Below, piece after piece: positions 27,040 to 35,567 of a stretch of DNA of 64,000 nucleotides (position 1 is the first letter of the stretch; the number at the start of each line of letters is the position of its first letter). The position numbers and the translations under genes were made by a program. This DNA comes from JAHDVS01 sp964370985. GTDB taxonomy: Bacteria > Actinomycetota > Thermoleophilia > Gaiellales > Gaiellaceae. The DNA lies in assembly GCA_964370985.1 (NCBI GenBank), contig CAYJLE010000003.1, positions 1-64,000 on the forward strand, written 5' to 3'. Under the pieces are notes generated by a model. That model had not been told where the DNA came from. It saw only the letters and a list, made by a program, of their open reading frames with translations, and made no database searches.

Positions 27040-29151
27040 TCAGTGCCCGAAGCGCACGTCGGGCAGCCAGCGGTCGAGCCAGCGGGGCAGCCACCAGGCC
27101 CAGCGCCCCGTCAGCCTCAGCAGCACCGGCAGGAGCAGGAGCCGGATCAGCGCCGCGTCGAGCAGGACGGCGATGCCGAGGATCACTCCCATCTCCTTGG
27201 GCGGCAGCGGACCCGAGATCGCGAACGTGAAGAAGACCGCCACCATCACCGCGCCGGCCGCGAAGATCGTCCGGCCGGAATGCGCCAGCCCGCTGACCGC
27301 AGCCTCCCTCGGGTCGTGCGAGCGATCCCAGTGCTCCTTCGCCGAGGCGAGCAGGAACACCGTGTAGTCCATCGAGATCGCGAAGATCATCGCGAAGAAG
27401 AACACGGGGCCCCAGGCGTTCAGGAACCCCTGCGACTCGAAGCCGAGGAAGCCGGCCCCGTGCCCGTCCTGGAAGATCAGCTTCGCCACGCCGAACGCCG
27501 CCCCGACCGCGAGCAGGTTCGTGACGACCCCGAGCGCCGCGATCAGCGGCGCCTGGAGCACGACGAGCAGGAGCAGGAAGCCGAGCCCGAGCACGACGCC
27601 CATCACGAGCGGCGTCTTCGCGCCCAGCGCCTCCTCGAGGTCGTGGTTCTCGGCGACGGCCCCGCCCACGAGCGCCTCGGGCGGCAGCTCCGCGCGCAGG
27701 CGATCGATGGTCGCGCCGACCATTGGGTCGGAGGGATCGGCGTTCGGCACGGCCTGGATCAGCGCGAGCTCGCCCGACGCGCTCGGCATGGTAGGCAGCA
27801 CCCGCGCGATGCCCGGGTCGCTTGCCGCCTGCGCCGAGACGGCGTCAGCCTCGCCGGCGGGCACCGCGATCTGGAGCGCCCCGGGCGCCCCGGGCCCGAA
27901 CGCGTCCTGCACCTGGTAGTAGCCCTGCCGCGACTGGTCGTCCGCCGGCACGACCGCGATCGACGGCATGCCGGTGTCCAGCCAGAAGATCGGTACGGCG
28001 AGGGCGACCAGGACTGCGACCGAGGCCGCGCCGAAGGCCAGCGGTCGCCGCCAGAGCCGCTCCGCCCAGGCGGCGAACCGCCGCGAGCGGTGCTCGCCCG
28101 AGTGCGCCCACCGCAGCGCGAGCTTGTTCACCCTCGGCCCGAGCCGCGCCAGGACGGCGGGCAGGAGCGTGAGCGTCGCCCCCAGCACGAAGATCACGGC
28201 CAGCATGATCCCGAGGCTCATCGAGCGGAACGCCGGGCTGGGCACGAGCATCACCGCGGAGAGCGAGATCAGCACGGTCAGCCCGGAGAAGAGGACAGCC
28301 TTGCCGGCCGTGTCCATGGCCACGGCGGCCGCCTCGACCGGCGTGAGCTTGCTGCCGAACAGCGCCGCGCGAAAGCGGGCGACGACGAAGAGGGCGTAGT
28401 CGATCCCGAGCGCGAGCGCGAACATCATGGCGAAGTTCATCGCCCAGATCGAGACGGCGCCGAGCTGGGTGGCGACGAACAGGGATCCCGCGGCGGCCAC
28501 CAGGCCGAGCATCGTCAGCATCAGCGGCAGGCCCGCGGCCACGAGCGAGCCGAACGCGACGACGAGGATCGCGAGCGTGACGGGCCAGCTCAGCAGCTCG
28601 GACTTCAGCATCGCCTCCAGGTTCGCCTGGTTGAAGTCCGCCCACATGCCCGACGACCCGGTCAGGTTGACCTCGACGCCGGGCGCGGCCGCCTGCGCGA
28701 GCGGCCCGTCGAGCGCCTCCGCCGCGTCGACCATGCCGTTCGGATCCTCGGCGGCGCCCGCCTGCACGATCGCCGTGTGCCCGTCCTCGGAGATGGACGT
28801 CCCTTCGGCGGGCAAGACGACTGACGACACGGCATCGCTCGAGCGGAGAACCTCCTCGACGCTCGCGATCGTGGCCTGGAAGGCCGGGTCGGCGACCGTC
28901 GCGCCGTCCGAGTGGACGACCACCATCAGGGCAGCGCTCGAGAGCCCCTGGAACTCGTCCTGGATCAGCTCGCGGGCTGCAACGGATTCGGAGCCGTTCG
29001 CCTGCCAGCCGGCTCCGGAGAGCGCCTGCTCGGCGCGGGGCGCGAAGATGCCGAGCCCGACCGCGATCACGATCCAGGCGGCAACGACGATCCGGAAGCG
29101 GGTGGCGGTCCAGGCGCCGAGGCGCCCGATCGGGCCGAGCTCGCCCGTCAC
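27040..29151 (-). CDS. MMPL/RND-superfamily membrane transporter
   Basis: 703 residues with the two-fold RND layout: a first transmembrane helix (RIVVAAWIVIAVGLGIFAP, about 17-35), a large extracytoplasmic loop, a block of five or six helices (WPVTLAILVVAFGSLVAAGLPLML and following), a second loop, and another helix block starting VMGVVLGLGFLLLLVVLQAP. The motif GIDYALFVVARFR and its repeat SMDYTVFLLASAKE mark the MMPL/HpnN group, which export lipids or hydrophobic small molecules using the proton gradient. The GTG start overlaps the DUF2892 stop by 4 nt. The upstream ArsR gene and operator suggest an inducible exporter. Confidence 0.92.
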   Translation of the reverse strand: MTGELGPIGRLGAWTATRFRIVVAAWIVIAVGLGIFAPRAEQALSGAGWQANGSESVAARELIQDEFQGLSSAALMVVVHSDGATVADPAFQATIASVEEVLRSSDAVSSVVLPAEGTSISEDGHTAIVQAGAAEDPNGMVDAAEALDGPLAQAAAPGVEVNLTGSSGMWADFNQANLEAMLKSELLSWPVTLAILVVAFGSLVAAGLPLMLTMLGLVAAAGSLFVATQLGAVSIWAMNFAMMFALALGIDYALFVVARFRAALFGSKLTPVEAAAVAMDTAGKAVLFSGLTVLISLSAVMLVPSPAFRSMSLGIMLAVIFVLGATLTLLPAVLARLGPRVNKLALRWAHSGEHRSRRFAAWAERLWRRPLAFGAASVAVLVALAVPIFWLDTGMPSIAVVPADDQSRQGYYQVQDAFGPGAPGALQIAVPAGEADAVSAQAASDPGIARVLPTMPSASGELALIQAVPNADPSDPMVGATIDRLRAELPPEALVGGAVAENHDLEEALGAKTPLVMGVVLGLGFLLLLVVLQAPLIAALGVVTNLLAVGAAFGVAKLIFQDGHGAGFLGFESQGFLNAWGPVFFFAMIFAISMDYTVFLLASAKEHWDRSHDPREAAVSGLAHSGRTIFAAGAVMVAVFFTFAISGPLPPKEMGVILGIAVLLDAALIRLLLLPVLLRLTGRWAWWLPRWLDRWLPDVRFGH

Positions 29152-29363
29152 GACGCGCACTTCTCGAGCCCGAGCACCCGCTCGACGACGAGCGAGGCGG
29201 GGCAGGCTCCGAAGAGGACGTAGAGCCACAGGCTGACGCCGGTGAACGCGGTCATGGCGAGAAACCAGGAGCTGACCGTGACGGCGAGGAGGACGGTGAG
29301 GAGGACGACGGTGCCGGCGAGCGCGAACAGCGCCCGCTCGAGGGGCCAGCGGCTAGAGGACAT
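29148..29363 (-). CDS. DUF2892 (YgaP-like) small membrane protein
   Basis: 71 residues with two hydrophobic helices (ALFALAGTVVLLTVLLAVTV and FLAMTAFTGVSLWLYVLFGACP) and a C-terminal PASLVVERVLGLEKC, the pattern of DUF2892, which is also the membrane part of the YgaP rhodanese. Such proteins are often encoded beside ArsR regulators. ATG 29363 lies 4 bp after the ArsR stop, and its stop overlaps the MMPL start (GTGA), so it is the middle gene of a three-gene operon. The Cys residues near the membrane edge could be redox or metal related, but this is unproven. Confidence 0.85.
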   Translation of the reverse strand: MSSSRWPLERALFALAGTVVLLTVLLAVTVSSWFLAMTAFTGVSLWLYVLFGACPASLVVERVLGLEKCAS

Positions 29364-29367
29364 GCGG

Positions 29368-29778
29368 CTATTCCTTTCGGGGGGTGGGTGTGGGTACGAG
29401 GCTCGCGTCGCCCGCCCCCTCGAGCAGGCCGGCCAGCTCGCTCGCCTGCCGCTCGAGCCCGCCGCACACGAGCGCGCAGAGCGCGAGGACGCTCTCGTCG
29501 GCGATCGCGTAGCGGACGTGGTTGCCGTCCTTGCGGCGGCTGAGGATGCCGGCCAGATGGAGAACGCCGAGGTGCTTCGAGACGTTCTGCTGGGAGGTGC
29601 CGAGCGCCCCGGTCAGCTCCTGCACGGACGCCTCCCCGGCGCACAGCAGGTTGAGCAGCCTGATCCGCATCGGCTCGCCCAGCACGCGGAAGCGCTGCGC
29701 GACCAGCTCGACGAGCGGCTCGGAAAGCAGTGGCGGAGGGGTCGGAGCGGGCATCGGCTCGGGGGTTGTCGCGAGCAT
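29368..29778 (-). CDS. ArsR/SmtB-family transcriptional regulator
   Basis: 136-residue winged-helix repressor. The core is FRVLGEPMRIRLLNLLCAGEASVQELTGALGTSQQNVSKHLGVL (about 27-70), then the wing GILSRRKDGNHVRYAIAD. The canonical metal site CVC in helix 3 is absent; two Cys occur later (ALCALVCGG, about 104-110), so it may sense metal, thiol or an organic ligand. ATG 29778 is preferred to the TTG at 29790 because it leaves the palindromic operator mostly outside the gene and has GGAG just upstream. It is first in the operon with DUF2892 and the MMPL exporter and almost certainly autoregulates it. Confidence 0.9.
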   Translation of the reverse strand: MLATTPEPMPAPTPPPLLSEPLVELVAQRFRVLGEPMRIRLLNLLCAGEASVQELTGALGTSQQNVSKHLGVLHLAGILSRRKDGNHVRYAIADESVLALCALVCGGLERQASELAGLLEGAGDASLVPTPTPRKE

Positions 29779-29781
29779 ACC

Positions 29782-29807
29782 ACTCCACAACTACGTAGCG
29801 GTGGAGT
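29782..29807. promoter_or_regulatory. Palindromic operator of the ArsR operon
   Basis: A 26-bp near-perfect palindrome: ACTCCAC, AA, CTACGTAG, CG, GTGGAGT; 22 of 26 positions are symmetric. It covers the region just upstream of the ArsR ATG, a position where a bound repressor would block transcription start or ribosome access. It is by far the most AT-balanced palindrome in the area, which supports real function. Confidence 0.7.
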
Positions 29808-29828
29808 TTATTCCATGCCGCCGCCGGC

Positions 29829-30635
29829 TCAGCCTCTCGTGGCCCCGAGCGCCGGCAGGTAGCTCTCCTGCTCGAGCCAGTGGCCCCCGTCGATGGTCAG
29901 GACCTCGCCGGTGATGTAGGCGGCGTACCGGGAGCAGAGCGCGGCCGCCCACCAGGCGATCTCCTCGGGGGTGCCGAGCCGGCCGAGCGGCACCGTGCCG
30001 GCGACGCGCGCGCGATCCGCGTCGGTCGGCCAGAGCGCCTGGCCCGCCCCCTCCGTGTCCGTCGGCCCGGGGCAGATGCAGTTGACGCGGATCCCTTGGG
30101 GGGCCCACTCGACGGCGAGCGTCCGGGTCATCGCGAGCAGTCCCGCCTTGGCCGCCGCCGAGTGGACGGTGCCGGGCCCGCCCGTCCACGCATAGCTCGC
30201 GAGCACGCTCAAAATCGCCCCGCCGTCGCCCTGCTCGATCATCCGGCGCCCGGCGGCTCGCGAGCAGAGGAAGCCTCCGTCGAGCACGATCCCGACCACC
30301 GCCCGCCAGCCGTTCGGCGAGATCTCCTCCGCTCTCGCGACGAAGTTGCCGGCGGCGTTGTTCACGAGCACGTCGACGCGACCGAAGCGCGTGACCGCGT
30401 CCGCGACGAGGGCGTCGACCTGTTCCGGATCGCGGACGTCCGTGGGCTTCGCGTGCCCCGCGCCGCCCCAGTCCTCGATCAGCGCGATCGTCTCCTCGAG
30501 CGCCTCCGGGCGCCGGCCGCCGACGACCACGAGCGCGCCAAGCCGGGCGAGCTCGAGCGCCATCGCGCGGCCGAGGCCGCTGCCGCCGCCCGTCACGATC
30601 GCGACCTTGCCCTCGAACGTTCCCTCAGCGAGCAT
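29829..30635 (-). CDS. 2,4-dienoyl-CoA-reductase-like SDR
   Basis: 268 residues; NAD(P)H-dependent reductase of the DECR branch of SDRs. TGGGSGLGRAMALELARLGA (about 15-34) binds the cofactor, VNNAAGNF is the NNAG region, and the active-site helix reads GTVHSAAAKAGLLAMTRTLAVEWAPQGIRVNCICPGP: the Lys is kept but the Tyr is not, exactly as in peroxisomal 2,4-dienoyl-CoA reductases. ATG 30635 has AAAGGAG about 7 nt upstream, inside the end of the ADP-forming acyl-CoA synthetase gene, with an 11-nt overlap between the genes. The pair probably activates and processes an unsaturated acid. Confidence 0.88.
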   Translation of the reverse strand: MLAEGTFEGKVAIVTGGGSGLGRAMALELARLGALVVVGGRRPEALEETIALIEDWGGAGHAKPTDVRDPEQVDALVADAVTRFGRVDVLVNNAAGNFVARAEEISPNGWRAVVGIVLDGGFLCSRAAGRRMIEQGDGGAILSVLASYAWTGGPGTVHSAAAKAGLLAMTRTLAVEWAPQGIRVNCICPGPTDTEGAGQALWPTDADRARVAGTVPLGRLGTPEEIAWWAAALCSRYAAYITGEVLTIDGGHWLEQESYLPALGATRG

Positions 30636-32715
30636 CGTCGTCTCCTTTCGAGTTCGCGAGCACGATCCGCGCGTCCAGCCCGAGCGCGCCGCCCGGGGTG
30701 ACGAGCAGGGGATTCACCTCGATCTCCGCGATCTCGGGCCGCTCGGCGGCGACGCGCGAGATCGCGGCGAGCGCCCGGGCGGCTGCCCCCACGTCCACGG
30801 GCGGGCGCCCACGCGCGCCGAGCAAGAGCGGCGCGCCCCGGAGCGAGCGCAGGAGCCCCTCCGCCACGCCGTCCGTCACCGGGGCGAGCGCGACCCCGAC
30901 GTCGCGCAGCAACTCGGCGTGGAGGCCGCCGAGGCCGGCGAGCGCGATCGGGCCGAAGCGGGCGTCGCGCCGGCAGCCGACGATCAGCTCGACGCCCTCG
31001 GCGACAGATGCCATCCGTTCCACCGAGTACCCCGTCGGGGCGAGCCGCCGCGCCATGTCGGCGAGGGCCTCCTCGAGCTCCCCTTCCGATCCGATCCCGA
31101 GGGCGACGCCGCCCGCGTCTGACTTGTGGAGCAGGCCGAGCGTCTTGAGCGCGACCGGGTAGCCGAGCTCGGTCGCGGCGGCGAGCGCCTCCGCCGCGCC
31201 AGTGGCACGGCGCGCCGCCGCGAACGGGACGCCGGCGGCGGCGAGCAGGTTGCGCGCCTCGAAGTAGCCGTCGGCGGCGAGGGCCGGCCGGGCCGGGGCG
31301 GGCAGCCGCGGGACGCCGAGCGCGGTGGACTCGGCCAGCCCGGCGAGCCGGGCCAGCACCTGCGCCGCGGCCTCGATCTCGCGGTAGACGGGCGTGCCGC
31401 GCTCCCGCAACGCGGCCGCGGCCGGAGACTCCGGGTACATGGTGTGCACGACGAGCGGCCGGCCCGTGTCCGTGGCGATCGCGGGGATCGCCCGCGCGAC
31501 GTCGAGCTCGCTGTCGGCGAGCTGCTCGTCCTGCCCGTAGCCGCCGAAGTAGCCGGTGAGGATGACCGCGTCGACCTCGCCCGACTCGAGCACGAGGCGG
31601 GGCAGTCGCTCGTACGCCGTGAAGTCCTGCTCGCCCCCGGCCATGTCGACCGGGTTTCGGGTCGCGGCCCGCGCCGGGAGGTGCTCGCCGAGCCTGGCAG
31701 CAAGCACGTCGCTCAGGGGAGGCACCTCGAGCCCGCACGCGGCTGCGACGTCCGCTGCGATCACGCCGTGGCCGCCTCCGTCACCGACGATTGCGACGCG
31801 CCGCCCGCGGGGCCGGTGATCGGTTCGCAGCGCCTGCGCGAGATCGACGAGCTCGCGGGGCGTGGACACGCGGAGCACGCCCGCGGCACGGCAGGCGGCA
31901 TCGACCGCCGCCGCGTCGCTCACGAGCGCCCCGGTGTGGGAGCGAGCGGCTCTCGCGCTCGCCTCGCTGCCTCCCGCGGTGAGGAGAACGACAGGCTTGC
32001 CCGCGAGGGCGGCGCGCTCCGCGGCGGCGGCGAATGCCCGCCCGTCGCGAAAATCCTCGAGGTAGAGAGTGATCACGCGGGTCGGCTCGTGACCGGCGAG
32101 CGCGTCCACCAGCTCCGCCGCTTCGAGGTCGGCCTGGTTGCCGAGCGACGCGAAACGCGAGAAGCCGAGCCCGTAGCCCTCGAGCAGGAGCCCGAGCTCC
32201 AGGGCGACGTTCCCGCTCTGGGAGACGAGCGCGATCTCTCCGCGCGGCAGCTCGTTCCAGCCGATGTCGAGCTCGGCCTCCGCGTCGAGGAGCCCCATGC
32301 AGTTCGGCCCGAGCAGCACCGCCCCGGCGGCGCGCACGCGCTCGACGGCGGCGCGCTCGCGGGCGAGCCCCTCCGCACCCGTCTCCCCGAGGCCGGCGCT
32401 GATACCGACGAGCGCCTTCGCGCCGGCCGCGAGCGCCTGGTCGACCGCCTCGTCGAAGCCGGCCGCCGGCACCGCGATCACGACCAGCTCGACCGGCCCG
32501 GGGATCTCGGGGAGGGTGCGGAAGGCCCGCTGGCCGAGGATCTCCCCGCCGCCGCGATTGACGAGGTGGACGGCCCGGCGCTCGGCGCCCTTGAGAGCCC
32601 CCCGGGCGAGCCAGTAGCCCCACTTGAACGGATCGGCGGAGGCACCGAGGACGGCGACCGAGCGCGGGTCGAAGAGCGCGCGAAGGTCGCGGGTCGCCGG
32701 TCCGGTGCGCCTCAT
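30625..32715 (-). CDS. ADP-forming acyl-CoA synthetase, single-chain (second copy)
   Basis: 696 residues with the same domain order as the copy at 20470: CoA-binding domain (LFDPRSVAVLGASADPFKWGY), ligase domains with SQSGNVALELG and the catalytic-His motif RSHTGALV (about 258), and a C-terminal ATP-grasp domain (YPVALKTLGLLHKSDAGGVALG, then IAEIEVNPLLV). The two copies differ enough in sequence to suggest different acyl substrates. ATG 32715. It is the first gene of a two-gene operon with the DECR-like SDR. Confidence 0.9.
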   Translation of the reverse strand: MRRTGPATRDLRALFDPRSVAVLGASADPFKWGYWLARGALKGAERRAVHLVNRGGGEILGQRAFRTLPEIPGPVELVVIAVPAAGFDEAVDQALAAGAKALVGISAGLGETGAEGLARERAAVERVRAAGAVLLGPNCMGLLDAEAELDIGWNELPRGEIALVSQSGNVALELGLLLEGYGLGFSRFASLGNQADLEAAELVDALAGHEPTRVITLYLEDFRDGRAFAAAAERAALAGKPVVLLTAGGSEASARAARSHTGALVSDAAAVDAACRAAGVLRVSTPRELVDLAQALRTDHRPRGRRVAIVGDGGGHGVIAADVAAACGLEVPPLSDVLAARLGEHLPARAATRNPVDMAGGEQDFTAYERLPRLVLESGEVDAVILTGYFGGYGQDEQLADSELDVARAIPAIATDTGRPLVVHTMYPESPAAAALRERGTPVYREIEAAAQVLARLAGLAESTALGVPRLPAPARPALAADGYFEARNLLAAAGVPFAAARRATGAAEALAAATELGYPVALKTLGLLHKSDAGGVALGIGSEGELEEALADMARRLAPTGYSVERMASVAEGVELIVGCRRDARFGPIALAGLGGLHAELLRDVGVALAPVTDGVAEGLLRSLRGAPLLLGARGRPPVDVGAAARALAAISRVAAERPEIAEIEVNPLLVTPGGALGLDARIVLANSKGDDDAR

Positions 32716-32746
32716 CGCGCGGGCATCCTTCCAGATCGCGACGGCA

Positions 32747-33910
32747 TCAGCCCGCCCTGCTCGCGCGCGTGAGCAGGGCCGCTCGCAGGGGTCGGCGCTG
32801 GATCGCGATCAGCGTGAGCGCGCAGAGTCCCGCCGCCATCCCGTAGGCGGCGACGTCGCCACCGAGATCCGCCACGCCGCCGCCGAGCGCGGAGCCGACG
32901 ACGTGCCCCGGCGCCCAGGCGAGGTTCATGAGCGCGAAGCCGAGCCCGTGCTCGACGCCGCTCGCTTCCCAGCCGTCAGTCAGCATCGCGATCGCGGGTG
33001 TCCAGAAGGCGCCGTAGGCGATGCCGGTGAGCACGACCACGGCGGAGAGGAGCCAGCGGTCGCCGATGAACGGGATCGCGAGCGAGGTCGCGACGGCTCC
33101 CGCGAGCCCGAACCGGATCGGCGCGAGCCTGCTGTGGCGATCCGACCAGCGTCCGATCAGGGGGTTGAGCGCGGCCTCGATCGCGGCCGAGACGAAGAAC
33201 GTGCCGGCGACGCCGACGACGCCCCAGCCGAGCCGGTCGAGCTGGAGCGGCCCGAGCACGCCGAGGGTGCCGAACAGGAGCGCCGGCAGCGCGAGCAGCC
33301 ACATTCCGACCAGCACCCGCCGCGAGCGTGCCGCCTTCAGGAGCAGGGTGAGCGGCTGGCTCTCCCCCCGGTCCGGCGATGGAATCCTCAGCGCCCAGGC
33401 GGCAAGCGCGACGCACGCGCTCGCGACGGCGATGAACGCTCCGGCCCGGCTCAGCTCCTCGGCCGCACCGCCGAGCACCGGCCCGAGCAGCGCGCCGCCG
33501 ATCGCAGCCGCCATCGCGATCCCGATCATCTCCCCCCGGCGCGCGCGCGGCGTTGCGGTGATGAGCCACGCCAGGGCACCGGTCCAGACGAACGAGCCGC
33601 CCGCGCCCTGCGCGAACCTCGCAAGCACGAGCAGCCAGTAGGTGTCGACCATGCCGAAAGCGACGCTGGTGCCCGCCACGATCAGAAGGCCCGAGATCGT
33701 GACCCGCCGCACGTCGGTGCGGGTCGCGATCACACCAGCCGGCACCGCGGCCACGGCGCCCCCGAGGGCGTAGGCGGCGACGAGCAGGCCGGACTCCCAC
33801 TTCGAGAGCGAGAACTCGTCGGCGAACCCGGGCAGAAGCGGCGCGAGCGCGGCGAAGAACAGCGTCTCGATCAGGACGGCCGAGCTCGAGAGGACGAGCA
33901 GGCGGCGCAC
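32747..33910 (-). CDS. MFS transporter
   Basis: 387 residues with 12 predicted membrane helices in two six-helix halves. The loop between helices 2 and 3 reads AGVIATRTDVRR, a degenerate form of the MFS GxLaDrxGrkr motif; RFAQGAGGSFVWTGALAW is helix 4-5. A GTG start at 33910 gives a short cytoplasmic end before the first helix (VLIETLFFAALAPLLPGF). Substrate is unknown; the family covers drugs, sugars and organic acids. It is divergent from a cupin gene across 75 bp. Confidence 0.88.
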   Translation of the reverse strand: MRRLLVLSSSAVLIETLFFAALAPLLPGFADEFSLSKWESGLLVAAYALGGAVAAVPAGVIATRTDVRRVTISGLLIVAGTSVAFGMVDTYWLLVLARFAQGAGGSFVWTGALAWLITATPRARRGEMIGIAMAAAIGGALLGPVLGGAAEELSRAGAFIAVASACVALAAWALRIPSPDRGESQPLTLLLKAARSRRVLVGMWLLALPALLFGTLGVLGPLQLDRLGWGVVGVAGTFFVSAAIEAALNPLIGRWSDRHSRLAPIRFGLAGAVATSLAIPFIGDRWLLSAVVVLTGIAYGAFWTPAIAMLTDGWEASGVEHGLGFALMNLAWAPGHVVGSALGGGVADLGGDVAAYGMAAGLCALTLIAIQRRPLRAALLTRASRAG

Positions 33911-33985
33911 GGGCCGATGCTATCCGGGCGCGGCTGCCGCAGACTCTCGATACTTCGATCGACGGCACCGCGAGGAGGAGGACGA

Positions 33986-34384
33986 ATGCGCATCGTCAGG
34001 ATCGACCGCTCGGAAGCCCGGCCGCCCGCGAACCCGGAGTGGTTCCCGGGGAGCGTGTACCAGCAGCGCCTCAACGACCCCGGGGACGAGCGGGGCGTCG
34101 AGCTGATCGCCGTCTGGTTCGAGCCGGACTCCCGGACGAGACCGCACGTGCACGAGGCCGACCAGGTGCTCCAGGTGGTCGAGGGGGAGGGAGTCGTCGC
34201 GATCGAGGAGGAGCGACGGCTGATCCACGCGGGCGACTGGGTGGTCGTCCCGGCCGGGGCCTGGCACTGGCACGGCGCGACGCCGACGATGGCGATGTGC
34301 CACATCTCGATCAAGCAGCCCGCCGAGACCGACTGGACGGCCCCGTGGCGCGACTTCGACACCTACACGGAGGGCGCGGCCTGA
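33986..34384 (+). CDS. Cupin-domain protein with intact metal motif
   Basis: 132-residue single cupin. Motif 1 RPHVHEADQVLQVVEGEG has the HxH and Glu/Gln ligands, and motif 2 GDWVVVPAGAWHWHGATPT has the second-motif His, so metal binding is likely, unlike the cupin at 6382. GAGGAGGAG lies before ATG 33986. It is a lone plus-strand gene between the MFS gene and the propeller protein. The 112 bp after it (34385-34496) show no gene. Confidence 0.85.
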   Translation: MRIVRIDRSEARPPANPEWFPGSVYQQRLNDPGDERGVELIAVWFEPDSRTRPHVHEADQVLQVVEGEGVVAIEEERRLIHAGDWVVVPAGAWHWHGATPTMAMCHISIKQPAETDWTAPWRDFDTYTEGAA

Positions 34385-34496
34385 GCTCTGAGGTTGGGGC
34401 GGGCTGTCGAGCGGGGCCGGCGGCCGGGTGGGCCGTTGTGCGCCTGATCCTGCTCGCTGCGATGTCCTGCTTTGCGGGCGAGCTCGTCCGGTTGCT

Positions 34497-35567
34497 CTAG
34501 CAGGCGGCTCGCTGCTCGGCGAAGCAGGTGTCTTCGCCGGGGCCGCCGTCGGCGGTGTCCTTGCCGGGCCCGCCGCGGACGGTGTCGTCCCCGAAGCCGC
34601 CGAGGAGGAGGTCGGGGCCGCCGCGGCCGTGGATCCGGTCGTCGCCGCCGAGGCCGCAGATCACGTCGGCGCCCGCGGTGCCCCGGAGCCGGTCGTTCCC
34701 GGCGGTGCCCCAGATCGTGCAGCCGGCGTGGGCGAGCGGCGTGAAGCCGAGCGGCTGCCAGGCCACGGTGGGGGTGAAGCCGGGCAGCGCGACCGGGGCG
34801 CCCGTAAGGTCTCCGGCCGGGCTCGCGAACCGCACGCGCTCGCCGTCGGCGAACGCGACGAGAAGGCCGTCCGGCGACCAGGTGGGGCTCGCCGCCTCGG
34901 CCGACCCCTCGTCCGCGAGCCGGGCCAGGCCCTCACCGTCGGCGCCGACGGTGTAGAGGTCTCCGTCGAAGGTCGCCCAGAACGTGAAGACGACCCGCTC
35001 CCCATCGGGGGACCAGTCGGGGTGCAAGTAGCTGTCCTCGCCCCGCACGAGCAGCCGTCGCGCCGACCCGTCGACGCGCGACACGGCCAGCCCGTTCGCG
35101 CTCTCGTAGGCGAGCCGCGCCCCGTTCGGCGACCACGCCGGCCAGAGGCCGCCGAACCCGAGGGCGGTCAGCCGGCGCCCGTCGGGGTCGATCACGAACA
35201 GGGACTGGCCTCGCTGGAAGACGATCTTCTTCCCGTCCGGAGACCAGTCGGGCGAGGCGTCGTCCTGCGGGCCGCGCGTGATCCGCTCGAGCCCGGAGCC
35301 GTCCGCGTCGACGACCCAGAGGTCGCCGTCGCCAGAGAACGCGAGCCGTGACCCGTCCGGCGCCCAGGCCGGGTCGCCGTCGTAGCCGCCGGTGTCGGCG
35401 AGCAGGGCGAGCCCCGTCCCGTCCGCCTCGACGACGTAGATGTCGTTGTCGAGGGCCAGGGCGAGCTTCCCGTTCGCTCCCGGCACCGCCGCTCCGGCTG
35501 CGCCCGAGCCGACGGTGAAGGCGAAAGCGACGACCGTGAGAGCGGCGATGAGCCCGCGAACCCTCAC
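34497..35567 (-). CDS. Secreted TolB-type beta-propeller protein with C-terminal RTX calcium-binding repeats
   Basis: 356 residues. An N-terminal signal peptide (RGLIAALTVVAFAFTVGSG, cleavage near AAGAAV) is followed by five WD40-like/PD40 blades marked by PAWAPDGSRLAF, PDWSPDGKKIVF, PAWSPNGARLAY, PDWSPDGERVVF and PTWSPDGLLVAF. From about residue 285 come haemolysin-type nonapeptides (GTAGNDRLRG, GLGGDDRIHG, GGFGDDTVRG, GGPGKDTADG), which bind Ca2+ outside the cell. GTG 35567 overlaps the SDR stop by 4 nt. Likely an exported or surface protein of unknown ligand; the propeller plus RTX layout is seen mainly in Thermoleophilia-type actinobacteria, by my recollection. Confidence 0.85.
   Translation of the reverse strand: MRVRGLIAALTVVAFAFTVGSGAAGAAVPGANGKLALALDNDIYVVEADGTGLALLADTGGYDGDPAWAPDGSRLAFSGDGDLWVVDADGSGLERITRGPQDDASPDWSPDGKKIVFQRGQSLFVIDPDGRRLTALGFGGLWPAWSPNGARLAYESANGLAVSRVDGSARRLLVRGEDSYLHPDWSPDGERVVFTFWATFDGDLYTVGADGEGLARLADEGSAEAASPTWSPDGLLVAFADGERVRFASPAGDLTGAPVALPGFTPTVAWQPLGFTPLAHAGCTIWGTAGNDRLRGTAGADVICGLGGDDRIHGRGGPDLLLGGFGDDTVRGGPGKDTADGGPGEDTCFAEQRAAC

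Noticed and set aside
34385..34496. Possible tRNA or small RNA after the cupin gene
   Set aside because: No cloverleaf or conserved T-loop could be drawn; only weak GC hairpins.
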